This document shows, in pieces, positions 24,059-33,925 of a DNA stretch of 64,000 nt. Origin of the DNA: Lepidostoma basale (Eukaryota > Arthropoda > Insecta > Trichoptera > Lepidostomatidae). The notes under the pieces were generated by a model. It worked only from the letters and a program-made list of their open reading frames with translations. It was not told where the DNA came from and made no database searches. How positions within the stretch are numbered: position 1 is the first letter of the stretch; each line of letters begins with the position of its first letter. A program made the position numbers and the translations under genes. The stretch is from contig JAHDVF020000867.1 of assembly GCA_022606425.2 (NCBI GenBank), positions 476,713-540,712 on the forward strand, written 5' to 3'.

Positions 24059-25462
24059 TTATTGTTTTTTATCTGGATGAACAGAATTTAAATGTCTTGA
24101 TAAATCACTTTTGCGGAAAAATCCATAAGCACAGAAGGCGCACACGTAGGGTGTTTCATTTGAATGAACTTTACGAAAATGAAAATCGAGCATGTTCTGT
24201 TTGGGAAAGGCCCGAGTACATTTTTCTGCTTGACACGCGTACTTTCGGTCATTTTGGTGGCGCATGGTGACGTGGTATGTGAGGTTCCCCTCGGTGCGGA
24301 AGGCCCTCGGACACAACTTGCAGGAGAAGCTCAGCTCTTGAGAGTGCGCGTGCATGTGGCGCTGCAGGTCTGAGCTGGGCTTGGAGCATACACCGCACAC
24401 GCCACTGCGCGCTCCGTGCATCATCTTGGCATGCTTGTCCAGGTTAGCTTTTACAAAAAACTTCATGCCGCATCGCTCGCACACGAAGCCCCTCTCACCG
24501 TGAGTCAAAATGTGGTTGCGTAGCGCCAGCGCTGACTTAACACGGCGTCCGCACGTGGCGCACACGTGGCGGCGCTCTTCAGAGTGCACGAGGTCGTGTT
24601 GACGCAGAGAGGAAACATGCTTGAAGGTGGCTCCGCAGCGCTCGCAGGCGTAGGGCCGCTCCCCCGAGTGCGAGCGCAGGTGGCGCCTCATGGTGGAGTG
24701 GCCAGAAAAGAGGCGCGGACAGAGAGGGCAGCGGAAGGGAGTCTCGCCGGTGTGGCGCCGCACGTGCAGGGTGAGGGAGCCGGACTGCGTGAAGCGCGAG
24801 GGACACAAAGAGCAGGCAAATGGTCGCTCACCTGAATGCGAGCGCAAATGCACTTTGAGGTCGCTCTTACGTTTGAGAACCTTACCGCAGTGGGTACATA
24901 CAAATACCACCAACTCGGGGTGCTCGCGCTTGGTGTGCTTTTTGAGTGCCCCTTCCGTGGGCGACACGTGTGTGCATGCAGGGCAACCCCACTCTTTCTT
25001 TTTTGAATTTTTTCTTCTCCGAATATTCTTAGAACCCTTTGTCATATTTTGAGAGCCTTCTACTTTAATAGCCCCTTGGATATTGAATGGTTCAGTGTAG
25101 GCAGAGAGGTCCTCTCGGCGGTCAGTATCATCGCAAGAATCCGGAGCCAAATCGTATTCTTCTTTAATTTCCATTTTTACATCAATGGAATTGGAAAATT
25201 TGTGCTCGTCTAAATAATTTCTAAAATACACGTCGGAGGTCTTGCACATCTCGATGAACTTCCACACAGAACGGAGCTGCAGTGAACAGGAACGGCATAC
25301 GCGCTGGGGATATTGGTCTGCTTGGGAAATGTTTATGCGGACGCATGAACTTAACATTTCAGCGAGTTTCAATTCGCTTTCGCCAACATCATCAAACAAC
25401 GAAACTCCGTCGTCTGAGTCATTCCGACAAGCTCTGCAGGCTGATTCGATATCGGTTTTCAT
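24059..25462 (-). CDS. ZAD-C2H2 zinc-finger protein 2 (467 aa, 11 fingers)
   Basis: Single exon from ATG at 25462. The ZAD occupies about residues 9-80 ([35 protein letters not shown]). The linker contains [10 protein letters not shown], again a SUMO-type site. Eleven fingers follow in the same order as protein 1, including C-X4-C in finger 10 and a shortened finger 8, [18 protein letters not shown] (C-X2-C-X9-H-X3-H). It ends HPDKKQ. The first finger ([17 protein letters not shown]) sits after a basic RRRKNSKKK stretch that could act as a nuclear signal. It lies head-to-head with the next gene, ATGs 386 bp apart. Closest in sequence by eye to the protein at 30798-32114. Confidence 0.95.
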   Translation of the reverse strand: MKTDIESACRACRNDSDDGVSLFDDVGESELKLAEMLSSCVRINISQADQYPQRVCRSCSLQLRSVWKFIEMCKTSDVYFRNYLDEHKFSNSIDVKMEIKEEYDLAPDSCDDTDRREDLSAYTEPFNIQGAIKVEGSQNMTKGSKNIRRRKNSKKKEWGCPACTHVSPTEGALKKHTKREHPELVVFVCTHCGKVLKRKSDLKVHLRSHSGERPFACSLCPSRFTQSGSLTLHVRRHTGETPFRCPLCPRLFSGHSTMRRHLRSHSGERPYACERCGATFKHVSSLRQHDLVHSEERRHVCATCGRRVKSALALRNHILTHGERGFVCERCGMKFFVKANLDKHAKMMHGARSGVCGVCSKPSSDLQRHMHAHSQELSFSCKLCPRAFRTEGNLTYHVTMRHQNDRKYACQAEKCTRAFPKQNMLDFHFRKVHSNETPYVCAFCAYGFFRKSDLSRHLNSVHPDKKQ

Positions 25463-25848
25463 AATGTACGTATTTTAATTTCTTTGAATTCGTATAAAAA
25501 CACTTCACCGAATAACGGTTTTTCATAAAACCCTTTTTCGAAAATTGATACAATACCGAAAAAAATCCTTTTATGAACTTCAAATAAAGATAACTCGCTT
25601 TATCGTTTTATAAATCTAGTGTGTTTTAACACCATCTCTACTCGACTTTGACACTGACAGGCGGAGTTAACTCGACCGACGTCAGAATCGATGGTAGGAG
25701 TTTTTAGAGTAAAGTTATCTATGCTTTAAAATTAGTTATATTTACAGACAGACGTTTCTCAATAAGGACGTATTTCATTAAAATGTAATTCAAGTAATTA
25801 GTGACCGGTGGACGCATAAACGATAAAATAACGATTGCCTAACTCAAA
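25463..25848. promoter_or_regulatory. shared upstream region of two divergent ZAD genes
   Basis: 386 bp lie between two start codons pointing apart, with no intervening gene or recognised transposon. Both promoters must fit here or overlap. No TATA box was assigned with confidence. Confidence 0.5.
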
Positions 25849-26958
25849 ATGCAGATTAAAATAGATTGTTTGAAAAGTATTTGTCGAGTGTGTGCGAGAA
25901 ATAACGTCGACTTAATATCAATGTCAAATGCAGAGACAATAGAGAACAGCTCTAAAATAATATTACAATGTATCGGGGTAAATATTTTAGAATTTGACGG
26001 AGTTCCTAGCTCGATTTGTAAGTTTTGTTCCGATGAAATATATTTATTCTATAATTTTCTCGAAAAATGCCGCGAGTCTGATGAAAAGTTGCAAACTATA
26101 TTAGATAAATTAAATCTACCCGATTTACATACGGATGATAATGGTACACCATATTCCGATGACGAAAAAGAGCCAGGTTCTGTAGAAAAAGAAAAGCGAA
26201 TAAAGCACACGTGTGAAGTGTGCGGGAAAGGTCTCTCGAGCGCCTCGAGCTTGCGTGTGCACCAGCGCTCCCACAGTGGTGAGCTGCCATATTCTTGTGC
26301 CGCTTGTGGGCGCCGCTTCGCGCAACGCGCTTCCCTAGTGGCTCACGCGCGCCGTCACACCGGCCAGCGTCCATTTCGGTGCTCCGTTTGCTCCAAGAGC
26401 TTCACTGAGCGCACCCATTTGCGGCGCCACGCCAGTGTGCACAGTGCGGAAAGGCCTTACCGCTGCGCTCACTGTGGCAAAGGGCTCAAGTCCGCCTTTG
26501 CTCTCAAACAGCATGCGGCTCTTCACTCCAACAGGAGGGAGCACATGTGCGAGAGCTGCGGCGCGGCCTTTGCGGCTAAAGGAAACTTGGCAGCACACAT
26601 GCGCACACGGCACTCGGCTCTTTCGGGGCGGTGCAACCAGTGCGGGCGTAGCGTGCCCGATCTGAGCCAGCACATGGTGCGCCACACCGGGGAGCGTGCG
26701 CATGCTTGCCAGACGTGTGGGAGGTGCTTCGCAGGCCTCCGCGGCCTGCAAGTGCATCAGCGTCGCCATGCTGCCCCTTCTTTCCCCTGCTCTATCTCCG
26801 GCTGTGACCGCTCATTCCACACTCGCTGGGTATTGGACTGTCACATACTCAAACACACAGGAAACACCCCCTTTGTTTGTAAAATTTGTTCCAAAGGTTT
26901 CTTTCGATCGTGTCATTTGACAAAACATTCCAAAGTTGCACATCCTAATGAATGTTAA
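25849..26958 (+). CDS. ZAD-C2H2 zinc-finger protein 3 (369 aa, 9 fingers)
   Basis: Single exon from ATG at 25849. The ZAD spans about residues 12-85 (CRVCARNNVDLISMSN, FDGVPSSICKFC, FLEKCRESD). The linker is short, acidic and lacks the VKxEIKEE motif found in the other three. Nine fingers follow from residue about 120; finger 6, CNQCGRSVPDLSQHMVRH, is the shortened C-X2-C-X9-H-X3-H type, and finger 8 has C-X4-C (CSISGCDRSF). Compared with the 11-finger neighbours, two fingers at the start of the array are absent. The order of the rest is conserved, so this is a paralogue from local duplication. Nuclear DNA-binding role inferred from family. Confidence 0.95.
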   Translation: MQIKIDCLKSICRVCARNNVDLISMSNAETIENSSKIILQCIGVNILEFDGVPSSICKFCSDEIYLFYNFLEKCRESDEKLQTILDKLNLPDLHTDDNGTPYSDDEKEPGSVEKEKRIKHTCEVCGKGLSSASSLRVHQRSHSGELPYSCAACGRRFAQRASLVAHARRHTGQRPFRCSVCSKSFTERTHLRRHASVHSAERPYRCAHCGKGLKSAFALKQHAALHSNRREHMCESCGAAFAAKGNLAAHMRTRHSALSGRCNQCGRSVPDLSQHMVRHTGERAHACQTCGRCFAGLRGLQVHQRRHAAPSFPCSISGCDRSFHTRWVLDCHILKHTGNTPFVCKICSKGFFRSCHLTKHSKVAHPNEC

Positions 26959-26984
26959 TACTATTATAATATAAACATCTGTTT

Positions 26985-27120
26985 TCTCCAAGTTCTATTT
27001 TATTTTATGACATGCCTCGACTTGCTAAAGAAGTTATCAGATGTTAAACATGTCATATCCATAAAATAAAATAAAACTTTTAGAAAGCAGAGGTTTTTAT
27101 TATTTTATTAATTATCGAAT
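26985..27120. repeat. imperfect hairpin element, relative of 10946-11105
   Basis: TCTATTTTATTTTATGACAT at about 26994 is inverted by ATGTCATATCCATAAAATAA from about 27050. The inner minus-strand reading CTGATAACTTCTTTAGCAAG resembles a hammerhead CUGANGA plus stem II, with the GAAAC box changed (CGAGGC). It lies directly 3' of ZAD gene 3. Confidence 0.65.
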
Positions 27121-27435
27121 ACGGAGTTTTTTTATATATATCGGAATCGAAGCAAGAGCAGACATTGTCGAATCCAAACATCTCCAAGAGTAGTAGAAAT
27201 GAAAACATTGCGACCTATCATGGGGAGGATACCCAAAGAAGAGATTCGCAGATCCTGGAAAATTAATGACATAGTGAAATGGAGTAGGCAGAGAAGACGA
27301 TTCTGGAGGGACCGCATCGGGAGGATGGATCCAGCGAGGATTCCTAAGATTGTGATGCACGAGACTCCGGAGGGCCGTTGACCACCAAAGAGATGGAGAG
27401 AAGGCTAGTCGTCTTCATCACCGGAAGAAAATTAA
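27120..27435 (+). mobile_element. non-LTR (RTE-like) C-terminal relic
   Basis: A frame at 27199-27381 reads MKTLRPIMGRIPKEEIRRSW, then VKWSRQRRRFWRDRIGRMD, matching the post-RT region of the element at 11424-14286 (EMKVLRSITGK...WSRSRRRYWRDHVARMD). A decayed R.PPKRWRE follows. Confidence 0.75.
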
Positions 27436-28265
27436 TATCCTGCATTTATGCAGATCGCAAGATTTACAATAAGAATAAGTTTTTTTTATCATCATTTAAG
27501 AAAAAAAAAAAAAATTAAAGTTGTTCGCTCCAGAAGTACCGATTCCCAGAGGCAAGAGTAAATATCCGTATATTTTATTAATTGTTTTTCATGGTACCTA
27601 GATGGAAGGTAAAAACCCTTATCGAGAGATGAGAAAATAGTGTTAGATGCAAACATGTTTTTTTGTTTATTCACTGTTTTAAATCAAATCAGTATATTTT
27701 CTCAAATTACAAAGAAAATTATAGTTTAAAGCAATACATTGTTTTCCGAGCAATACTTTTAAAATATTCCCCCTGGCTTACTAGGGCACTGTCAAAGTCT
27801 CAGTGAGGCAAAACATTTAAATTCTTTCATAACTAAAACAAAGATTTCTAAAATCAATTATTAGTTATTATTTCATTCTTAAAGATACCTTGTGGTTACT
27901 TGTAAGAATGTACAAACATACTTACAAGTAGCCACAAGGTCTTCTATGGTATTTTTATTTTTACTAAATGTAAAATTATTATGCAATTTTTGTTTCTCAT
28001 TATTAAAATTGTAAATATCACAAAATTGAATTAGTATATTTCAAGAAAATAAAACATTTTGTCAAAGGAAACAAATATTTTTATTATTCATTTTCCATTA
28101 AATTATGGATGGTTACTGACATTTTTTGATATAAGTAATTGTAAATAATAGATGTTAATAAAGAATTTCATATGTACCAGGACACCTAGCAGGTGGCAGC
28201 AGAATTGACTGATCAAATTGATTAATATTTTATTGTGCTTTGTGCTGTAGTTGATTACGCTAAAA
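27436..28265. other. AT-rich intergenic stretch
   Basis: A 17-bp inverted repeat (ACCTTGTGGTTACTTGTAAG and its inverse) lies at 27888-27942. No gene is supported. Confidence 0.4.
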
Positions 28266-28269
28266 CTCG

Positions 28270-28520
28270 CTTGAAAGAAAAGCTACAATGTCTGGTACAT
28301 TCAGTGGTACGGTCAGTGATTCATTCACCACAAATGAGTGTGTAAAAGAGTAACAAACACATGCATGGTTTCAGCCCGCCAGTGGATTCAACCAATACGA
28401 TGATGCAGGGTTTGCATATAAAAAAAGTGAAACCAGATGGCTTTGTAGATGCTGTGGTGTTCCTTTGCACCCCGGAGTGTGTGATACTAGATATCAAATA
28501 ATGTTAAGAAAGCTACCTAA
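28270..28520 (+). pseudogene. possible piggyBac-type transposase C-terminus
   Basis: A short frame reads YKKSETRWLCRCCGVPLHPG then VCDTRY, resembling the cysteine-rich C-terminal module (C-X2-C...PLH...C...YH) that ends many piggyBac transposases. The frame closes soon after and nothing of the catalytic domain is visible, so it is a small relic. The motif is brief and the assignment is tentative. Confidence 0.45.
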
Positions 28521-28689
28521 TCAATAATATTATTTTCTGCTCAATGTATTTACACAGTTATTTGTTTTTACCGAAATGGGAGTGAATGTGTTAACAAAAC
28601 ATTTTCTTATTCATTATTCACCATTGCTTGATATTTGTATGAATTTGTTGTTAACAATGTTTTGACATTTAATTAATACATTATAAATG

Positions 28690-29225
28690 AAAACGTCTGT
28701 CTTCTAGGAGTTTTATTAACACATCTTATGCAGGAGACGAGTTTCGCAGTCCTTAGTCCGCCAATGGCCTTTTGCGGGAGACGGCGATCACACTCCTGCG
28801 TTATTTAGGTTCATCTGTTGAATTTTTGTTAAAGCAAAGTTTTTAAATATTTTACAAACCAATACAAGAATTATCGTTGGATGAATGCAATCCATGGAGG
28901 GGCTTATGATTAGTGTATAATTACTTTTAGTTTATATTTAAAAATTATTAAGTGCACTGAAGAAACTACTTCATAAAAACATCAGAATATTGTAGGTGAG
29001 AGTTTATATTTCTTCATTTTTTCTTTATCGGAAAGATTTAAAATGTTTGAATGATTTATATGCTGTCACGATTAATACGCAATGCGAGCGGAATACACTT
29101 GCGTCACCGATTAACTTACGGAATGACATGTTTTGCCCTTCTAAGGCATTATCAAATAATAATGCCTTTTAGAAAATATGTCATTCCATAAAACTCCTAG
29201 AAGACGGACATTTAAATTTATATTA
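28690..29225. repeat. element bounded by inverted GTCTTCTAGGAGTTTTAT ends
   Basis: CGTCTGTCTTCTAGGAGTTT at 28691 and its inverse AAAACTCCTAGAAGACGGAC ending near 29210 enclose 500 bp with no frame. Inside are GACGAGTTTCGCAGTCC (28737-28753) and ACATGTTTTGCCCTTCTAAG (29128-29147), words of the hairpin family. It may be an inverted pair of truncated Penelope-type termini. Confidence 0.6.
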
Positions 29226-29734
29226 ATTATTTAATATGGAGACATTGGATAATGATCTAGCAAGGTGATACATGTGTCTGCCTTAAGATATAACAAAACA
29301 TCTAGAAAATAATTAATATTTTTAATTGAAATTTCTTGGTAGAAGTTCATTTTAAATAATGAAAACAATATTTATTTTTTTGATAATAAAGAAATTTTGT
29401 ATGCATTTTCTTTTTGTTTTCATCAAATCTAGAAAACATGTTTTCAGCAAAATGAGAAATTTAATATGGAGTCTTACATTATTGTTGGAGCAAGAATAAA
29501 ATACATACATTTTTTCTATGGGCCGAAAGCTTCGCTCCTGGTCTAGGTGCGGTCGGTTTGATCTAGTGCACCACTCTGATTGTAGATTATATATTATATG
29601 TCGGACCAAATTATTTAGTCTTCATCTTTAACCTTTCCCTTACTGCACTAAAAGATTGAGCATGAACCTGTGCTATGCAATTAGTACTACTATTTCAAGG
29701 AGGACGTTGTAAGTAAATATTTTACATTTTAACT

Positions 29735-29830
29735 CCTTCCACTTTCGTCTTTATTTCGACAGTGACCGGTTTCACCAGGCTCGCCGTCAAAATAAAGGCA
29801 AAAGTGGAAGTAGTTGAAAAACATCATTTT
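29735..29830. repeat. hairpin with CGACCGGTTTCGCC-type core
   Basis: CCACTTTCGTCTTTATTTCG at 29738 is inverted by AAAATAAAGGCAAAAGTGG ending at about 29808. The minus-strand centre reads GGCGAGCCTGGTGAAACCGG, close to the stem II plus GAAAC segment of a hammerhead. A second copy lies at 10103-10165. Confidence 0.65.
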
Positions 29831-30181
29831 ATTTAATTAATATTTAAAGTGAACTTCCATCGAGAGATTTCAGTAAAATCATTTGATTATCTTATTTTAC
29901 ATTTGATTGCTAATAACATTAAAAAATCAGAAAATGATTATAACGTTACAAAATCCATCAAGCGAGAGGTCGACTCAAGAAGACCTTAATGAATAAGACT
30001 AATAATTTGTATCTCTCGTACTTGTGAATAAAAAGTGTGTGCGTGTGAGAGGCAGTTGTGTATTCTACCGGTGTTTAGTGAATGATATTGTTTGATTGTA
30101 TTGGCAATTTATTTTTGTAAAAACACTTGTTGCTAATAGGAATTTAGTATGTAATAATGAATTATTTCAATCAATCCCTAA

Positions 30182-30597
30182 GGCTTACCGCGCACTAAGC
30201 AGCCAGGTTGCGGCAGCCAGTCCGACATATGGCGGTGTATGGGAGCCCGCGCACTAGGCAACTACGATTTTCTGGCTGCGGCAGCCATTAGAACGCGTCT
30301 GAGTGCACGGCAACCAGCTGGCTGCTAGCAGCCAGAACTAGCGCGAACAATACTAGGCGATTGTATGTGGCTGCCGTCAGTCTTCGTCGTAGCGGCCAGA
30401 CGTATTTTGACGTACATTGAGTGCCGCTCTAGAAAAAGAGGATGTCTTTTCTTTGCTTTACGTTTCTTGCGAGACAAAAGGTAAACAAACGTCCATAACG
30501 CTCGGCGGAAAGGTCACAACTGGCCTTCGCACGTCCATTGACTCATTGGTTGCTATAACTGGCTGCCGCAACCTGGCCGCTTAGTGCGCGGTAAGCC
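30182..30597. mobile_element. MITE with 39-bp TIRs (GGCTTACCGCGCACTAAGC)
   Basis: The left TIR GGCTTACCGCGCACTAAGC continues to GGTTGCGGCAGCCAG, and the right end is its inverse with two mismatches or fewer. The interior is rich in GGCTGC/GCAGCC words and has no ORF. Flanking triplets are TAA and TAG, consistent with a PIF/Harbinger-like 3-bp duplication with one change. It lies 200 bp downstream of ZAD gene 4. Confidence 0.85.
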
Positions 30598-30797
30598 TAG
30601 ATGTACAATGGAGGAATACCAAAAATCTTAATACGGTATTTATAATATCATATTTATGTGTCTTGCAGCATCAGTGAAGGAAGGTTAGGAATGTGTAAAA
30701 AAAAAATAAAAGATGGACATCATTAAAAAGATTTGTAGTATATTTAGCGCAAGAGACCCAACAAACTTAAATTAAGCTTGTCCACGCAATAATCGGT

Positions 30798-32114
30798 TCA
30801 CTTGAAGAATTTCAACTCTGAATGCAGCGAGTTAACATGCCTCGACAAATCACTAGTGCGAAAGAAGCCTTTAGGACAGTAGGGGCACAAGTGTGCTGTC
30901 TCCTTGGAATGCACTTTGCGAGTGTGGAAATCTAGCATATTACGTTTGGGGAAGGCTTTACTGCAACCATCAATAAGACATTTAAATTTGCGGGCGTTGG
31001 TGTGCAAGTTGAGGTGAAAGGAAAAGCCACTCTTGTGGCGGAAGGTGCGCCGGCACACGGGGCAGGCGAAGGCAGTGCCTGAGTGCTGCAGCGCGTGTGC
31101 GTGCAGATCAGACGTGTCTTTGCGACACAATGCGCAGTGACCGGCCGCCTGTGAATGCATCTTGCGCGTGTGGGTTGACAAGTTACTCTTCACGGAGAAC
31201 TTCTTGCCACAGTGCTCGCATACAAAATGTTTGTCACCATGGGTAAGCATGTGCTGTCGAAGTGCGTACACAGATTTGGCAGAATGTTGGCAAGAAGCGC
31301 AGCGGTGGGGCCGCTCTCTCGAGTGCACGAGAGCGTGATGCTTGAGCGTGGAGGGGTCTGCGAAGGTGGCCCCGCAGCGCTCGCAGGCGAAAGGGCGCTG
31401 GCCGGAGTGCGCGCGACGGTGGCGCCAGAAGGAGGAGCGCGAGGCAAAGCGCCGCGGACACTGCGCGCAGGCGTAGGGCTTCTCCCCTGTGTGGCGGCGC
31501 TGGTGCTCCGCCAGAGTCCCGGACTGGGCGAAGCGCCGGGGGCACAGCGGGCAGCCGAAGGGTCGCTCGCCTGAGTGGGTGCGCCCATGTACCACCAAAT
31601 CGCTCTTGCGCTTGAACTGCTTGCCGCATTCGGCGCATGGCAGCTCCGCGGCCGGCGAGTGCTGCTTGCGACGATGTCTGTTCAGGAGGCTGCTCTTTTT
31701 TACATTCCTCACATCGTGACACTCTTCTGGTGCCCCCCCTTTATTATCAAGTTTAATACTTTCATCTTCACTATCGCTCAATAAGTCCGATATAACTGGG
31801 GAGGCATTATATTCTTCCTTGATTTCTACTTTTACGAGTCCGAAAATGTTTGTTTGTTTACAAAGTTCCTGCCGAGTTTCGCGAAGCATTTCGTCGGAAG
31901 ACCGACACATTTTTACGAACTTCCAAACATTTGGAAGCTCTAATGTGCAGGACTGACATATTTTTTTCGGAAAGTCATCCTCGTCAGAGATCGGAACACC
32001 GGAACATGATGTCAACATTTCGCTGAACTTTAGTTCAGTGATGTGAACTTGGAATATGGACACACCGTCGTCAGTATTACACAGGCAGATTCTACAGGCA
32101 GAACTCATCTTCAT
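30798..32114 (-). CDS. ZAD-C2H2 zinc-finger protein 4 (438 aa)
   Basis: Single exon from ATG at 32114. The ZAD spans about residues 6-78 (CRICLCNTDDGVSIFQV, FPKKICQSC, FVKMCRSSD). The linker carries VKVEIKEEYN, a SUMO-type site. The first finger is degenerate: ECHDVRNVKKSSLLNRHRRK keeps one cysteine only. Ten further fingers follow in the family order, with the shortened finger CALCRKDTSDLHAHALQH (C-X2-C-X9-H-X3-H) and C-X4-C in the penultimate one (CLIDGCSKAF). The C-terminus HSELKFFK is lysine-rich. It resembles the protein at 24059-25462 more than the plus-strand pair, which suggests a later duplication with inversion or relocation. Confidence 0.95.
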   Translation of the reverse strand: MKMSSACRICLCNTDDGVSIFQVHITELKFSEMLTSCSGVPISDEDDFPKKICQSCTLELPNVWKFVKMCRSSDEMLRETRQELCKQTNIFGLVKVEIKEEYNASPVISDLLSDSEDESIKLDNKGGAPEECHDVRNVKKSSLLNRHRRKQHSPAAELPCAECGKQFKRKSDLVVHGRTHSGERPFGCPLCPRRFAQSGTLAEHQRRHTGEKPYACAQCPRRFASRSSFWRHRRAHSGQRPFACERCGATFADPSTLKHHALVHSRERPHRCASCQHSAKSVYALRQHMLTHGDKHFVCEHCGKKFSVKSNLSTHTRKMHSQAAGHCALCRKDTSDLHAHALQHSGTAFACPVCRRTFRHKSGFSFHLNLHTNARKFKCLIDGCSKAFPKRNMLDFHTRKVHSKETAHLCPYCPKGFFRTSDLSRHVNSLHSELKFFK

Positions 32115-32280
32115 TCATCTAGGTTAATCTCAATAAAATTCATAATAATATATAATAATTATTATTTTGGATTGTTAACGTCATCAATAAACAATGTTCA
32201 AAAATGATACACATGTAAACAGATATTTGCTAACATTTAGGTTCCATTTGCAAAAGAACTGTCAAATCGCGGAGATATAA

Positions 32281-32703
32281 CTAGGGATGCGCGATCCGTT
32301 CACGAGTTAACTCAAAAGAATCGACTCACGTAGGTGAGCCAGTGAGCGATGACTCACAAAAAAAGAGCGGCAGCTCAATGATCCCCTGGCAGAATCGTAA
32401 ATTATTGCGAAAGAGTCGACTCTTTTGTGAGCTGAATATACCGTTCAGCAAAGTGAGTCGACTCTTTTTCATAACTCACAGCTCCTCATTGTGAGTCGTT
32501 GTTTTTCATAAAAATGAATTCCCGAAATGACGGGCAGAGAGATCGGCGGCGACCTTTTTTTTAAGCTCATTTCGGGAATTCGTTATTACGAAAAACAACA
32601 ACTCAAAATGCCGTGAGTTATGAAAAAGAGTCGGCTCACTTTGCTGAACGGAACCGTTCAGCTCAGATCCCTGAGGTGATTCATTTTGCCCACGCATCTC
32701 TAG
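32281..32703. mobile_element. fold-back element with CTAGRGATGCG ends (hAT-like?)
   Basis: CTAGGGATGCG at 32281 and its inverse CGCATCTCTAG ending at 32703 bound a region with long internal inverted arms (about 32421-32538 and 32562-32685), including repeated GTGAGTCGACTCTTT words. hAT elements often start near this sequence, but no 8-bp duplication is visible, so the class is uncertain. It lies 170 bp upstream of ZAD gene 4. Confidence 0.6.
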
Positions 32704-32748
32704 GGGTGACTGATGATAGTCAATAGCCGCAGATTGACGTGTAGAAGG

Positions 32749-33919
32749 ATGATGCCAATGCCGCCTTGAAAGTATTTACCAGGCCGTAAGCACATAGATA
32801 ATATTTGCAACATAGAGCTTCTTTGGACCATTAGTATGTATCTCGTGTCGTGATCTCGTATTTTATTTCGATTATAAATGTGAAATTAATGTAAAATACG
32901 ACTACGATCCTATTATTAATCCTTATATATGTGTTACAAACATTTTTTTATAGTACATTTGTGTTTCCGCAGTGCCGGTATGTCAATTTTACTCTGTCTT
33001 ACCTCTCTCCTCGTGCCATTTCTAAAGTATGTGTATGCATTTCCTTCAGTGTGTTTACTTTATAAAAGTACAGTAAAACCTCGATAAAACGGAATTCTAT
33101 TTAATGGACTTCGGGTATAACGAACGAAAAATCCGGTAAAATAAAAAATAATAAAAAAAGTTCTTGTTAATATTATACATGCTTAAATTCAAGTGTCGCC
33201 GCATGTAAACAATTTTTAGCGGCCATGATCATGTCATACGTCTAGCACTAGAATTTGAGACATGATGCCGAGGACGGAAGTGAAAATAGCGAAGAAGAAG
33301 AAAGAGCACTGACGGACCATTTGTAAAGTATGTATATGCATTTCCTTCAATGTGTTTACTTTATAAAAGTACTAGTAATATATTGAACGCACATTGAATT
33401 GTATAATATAGTTTGTATACAACCTTGATATCTAAAATGTTCAAAATAATCTTTTGATTTAACCTCAAAATTCATAATACTTTCTCTCCGGTCTCAATCC
33501 AGCGATTGGTTTGCAGCAAGGCGACGCACCTCCTCTTCCACTCCGCTCGATCCTCGGCAACTCTCTTCAACTCCGCATAAGAGGTGCAGTCCATATCTCG
33601 GTAAATCTGGTCTAGGTAATCTTGGCGAGGTCGTTCTCTGCCAATCGATCCCTCGACCATTCCCTCCAACACATTATGCAGGAAACATTCGTGTCGCAAT
33701 ACTTCAAAATTATAATACACAAACCTCAAAAATCATAATAATAATACATAATACAAAAATATTGTTAAAAATGTTTATGTTTATAAATAGTTTCGAAAAA
33801 GTCGCAATATTTTTACCAAACTTGTTTGACATTTGACAGCTGTCAGATCGATGAACCCAGAGTTATAAATTTAACATTACGGCTTGATAAACATAGATTC
33901 GAGACCGCATTGATGATGC
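32749..33919 (+). mobile_element. CAATGCCGTC-family TIR transposon, copy B
   Basis: The element spans 32756-33912, with CAATGCCGCCTTGAAAG at the left end and GAGACCGCATTG at the right. ATGATGC directly flanks both ends (32749-32755 and 33913-33919). It keeps the left module (compare 45206-45610) and the right module (compare 46560-46757) but lacks the GC-rich middle. A retroelement tail sits at 33480-33725. Confidence 0.8.
33472..33729 (-). mobile_element. non-LTR C-terminal relic inside TIR copy B
   Basis: 85 codons: FLHNVLEGMVEGSIGRERPR followed by a YLDQI..D..C.SYAELKRVAEDRAEW ending, the standard tail of an RTE/CR1-type polymerase. No other part of the element is present. Confidence 0.75.
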
Positions 33920-33925
33920 TTTCAA

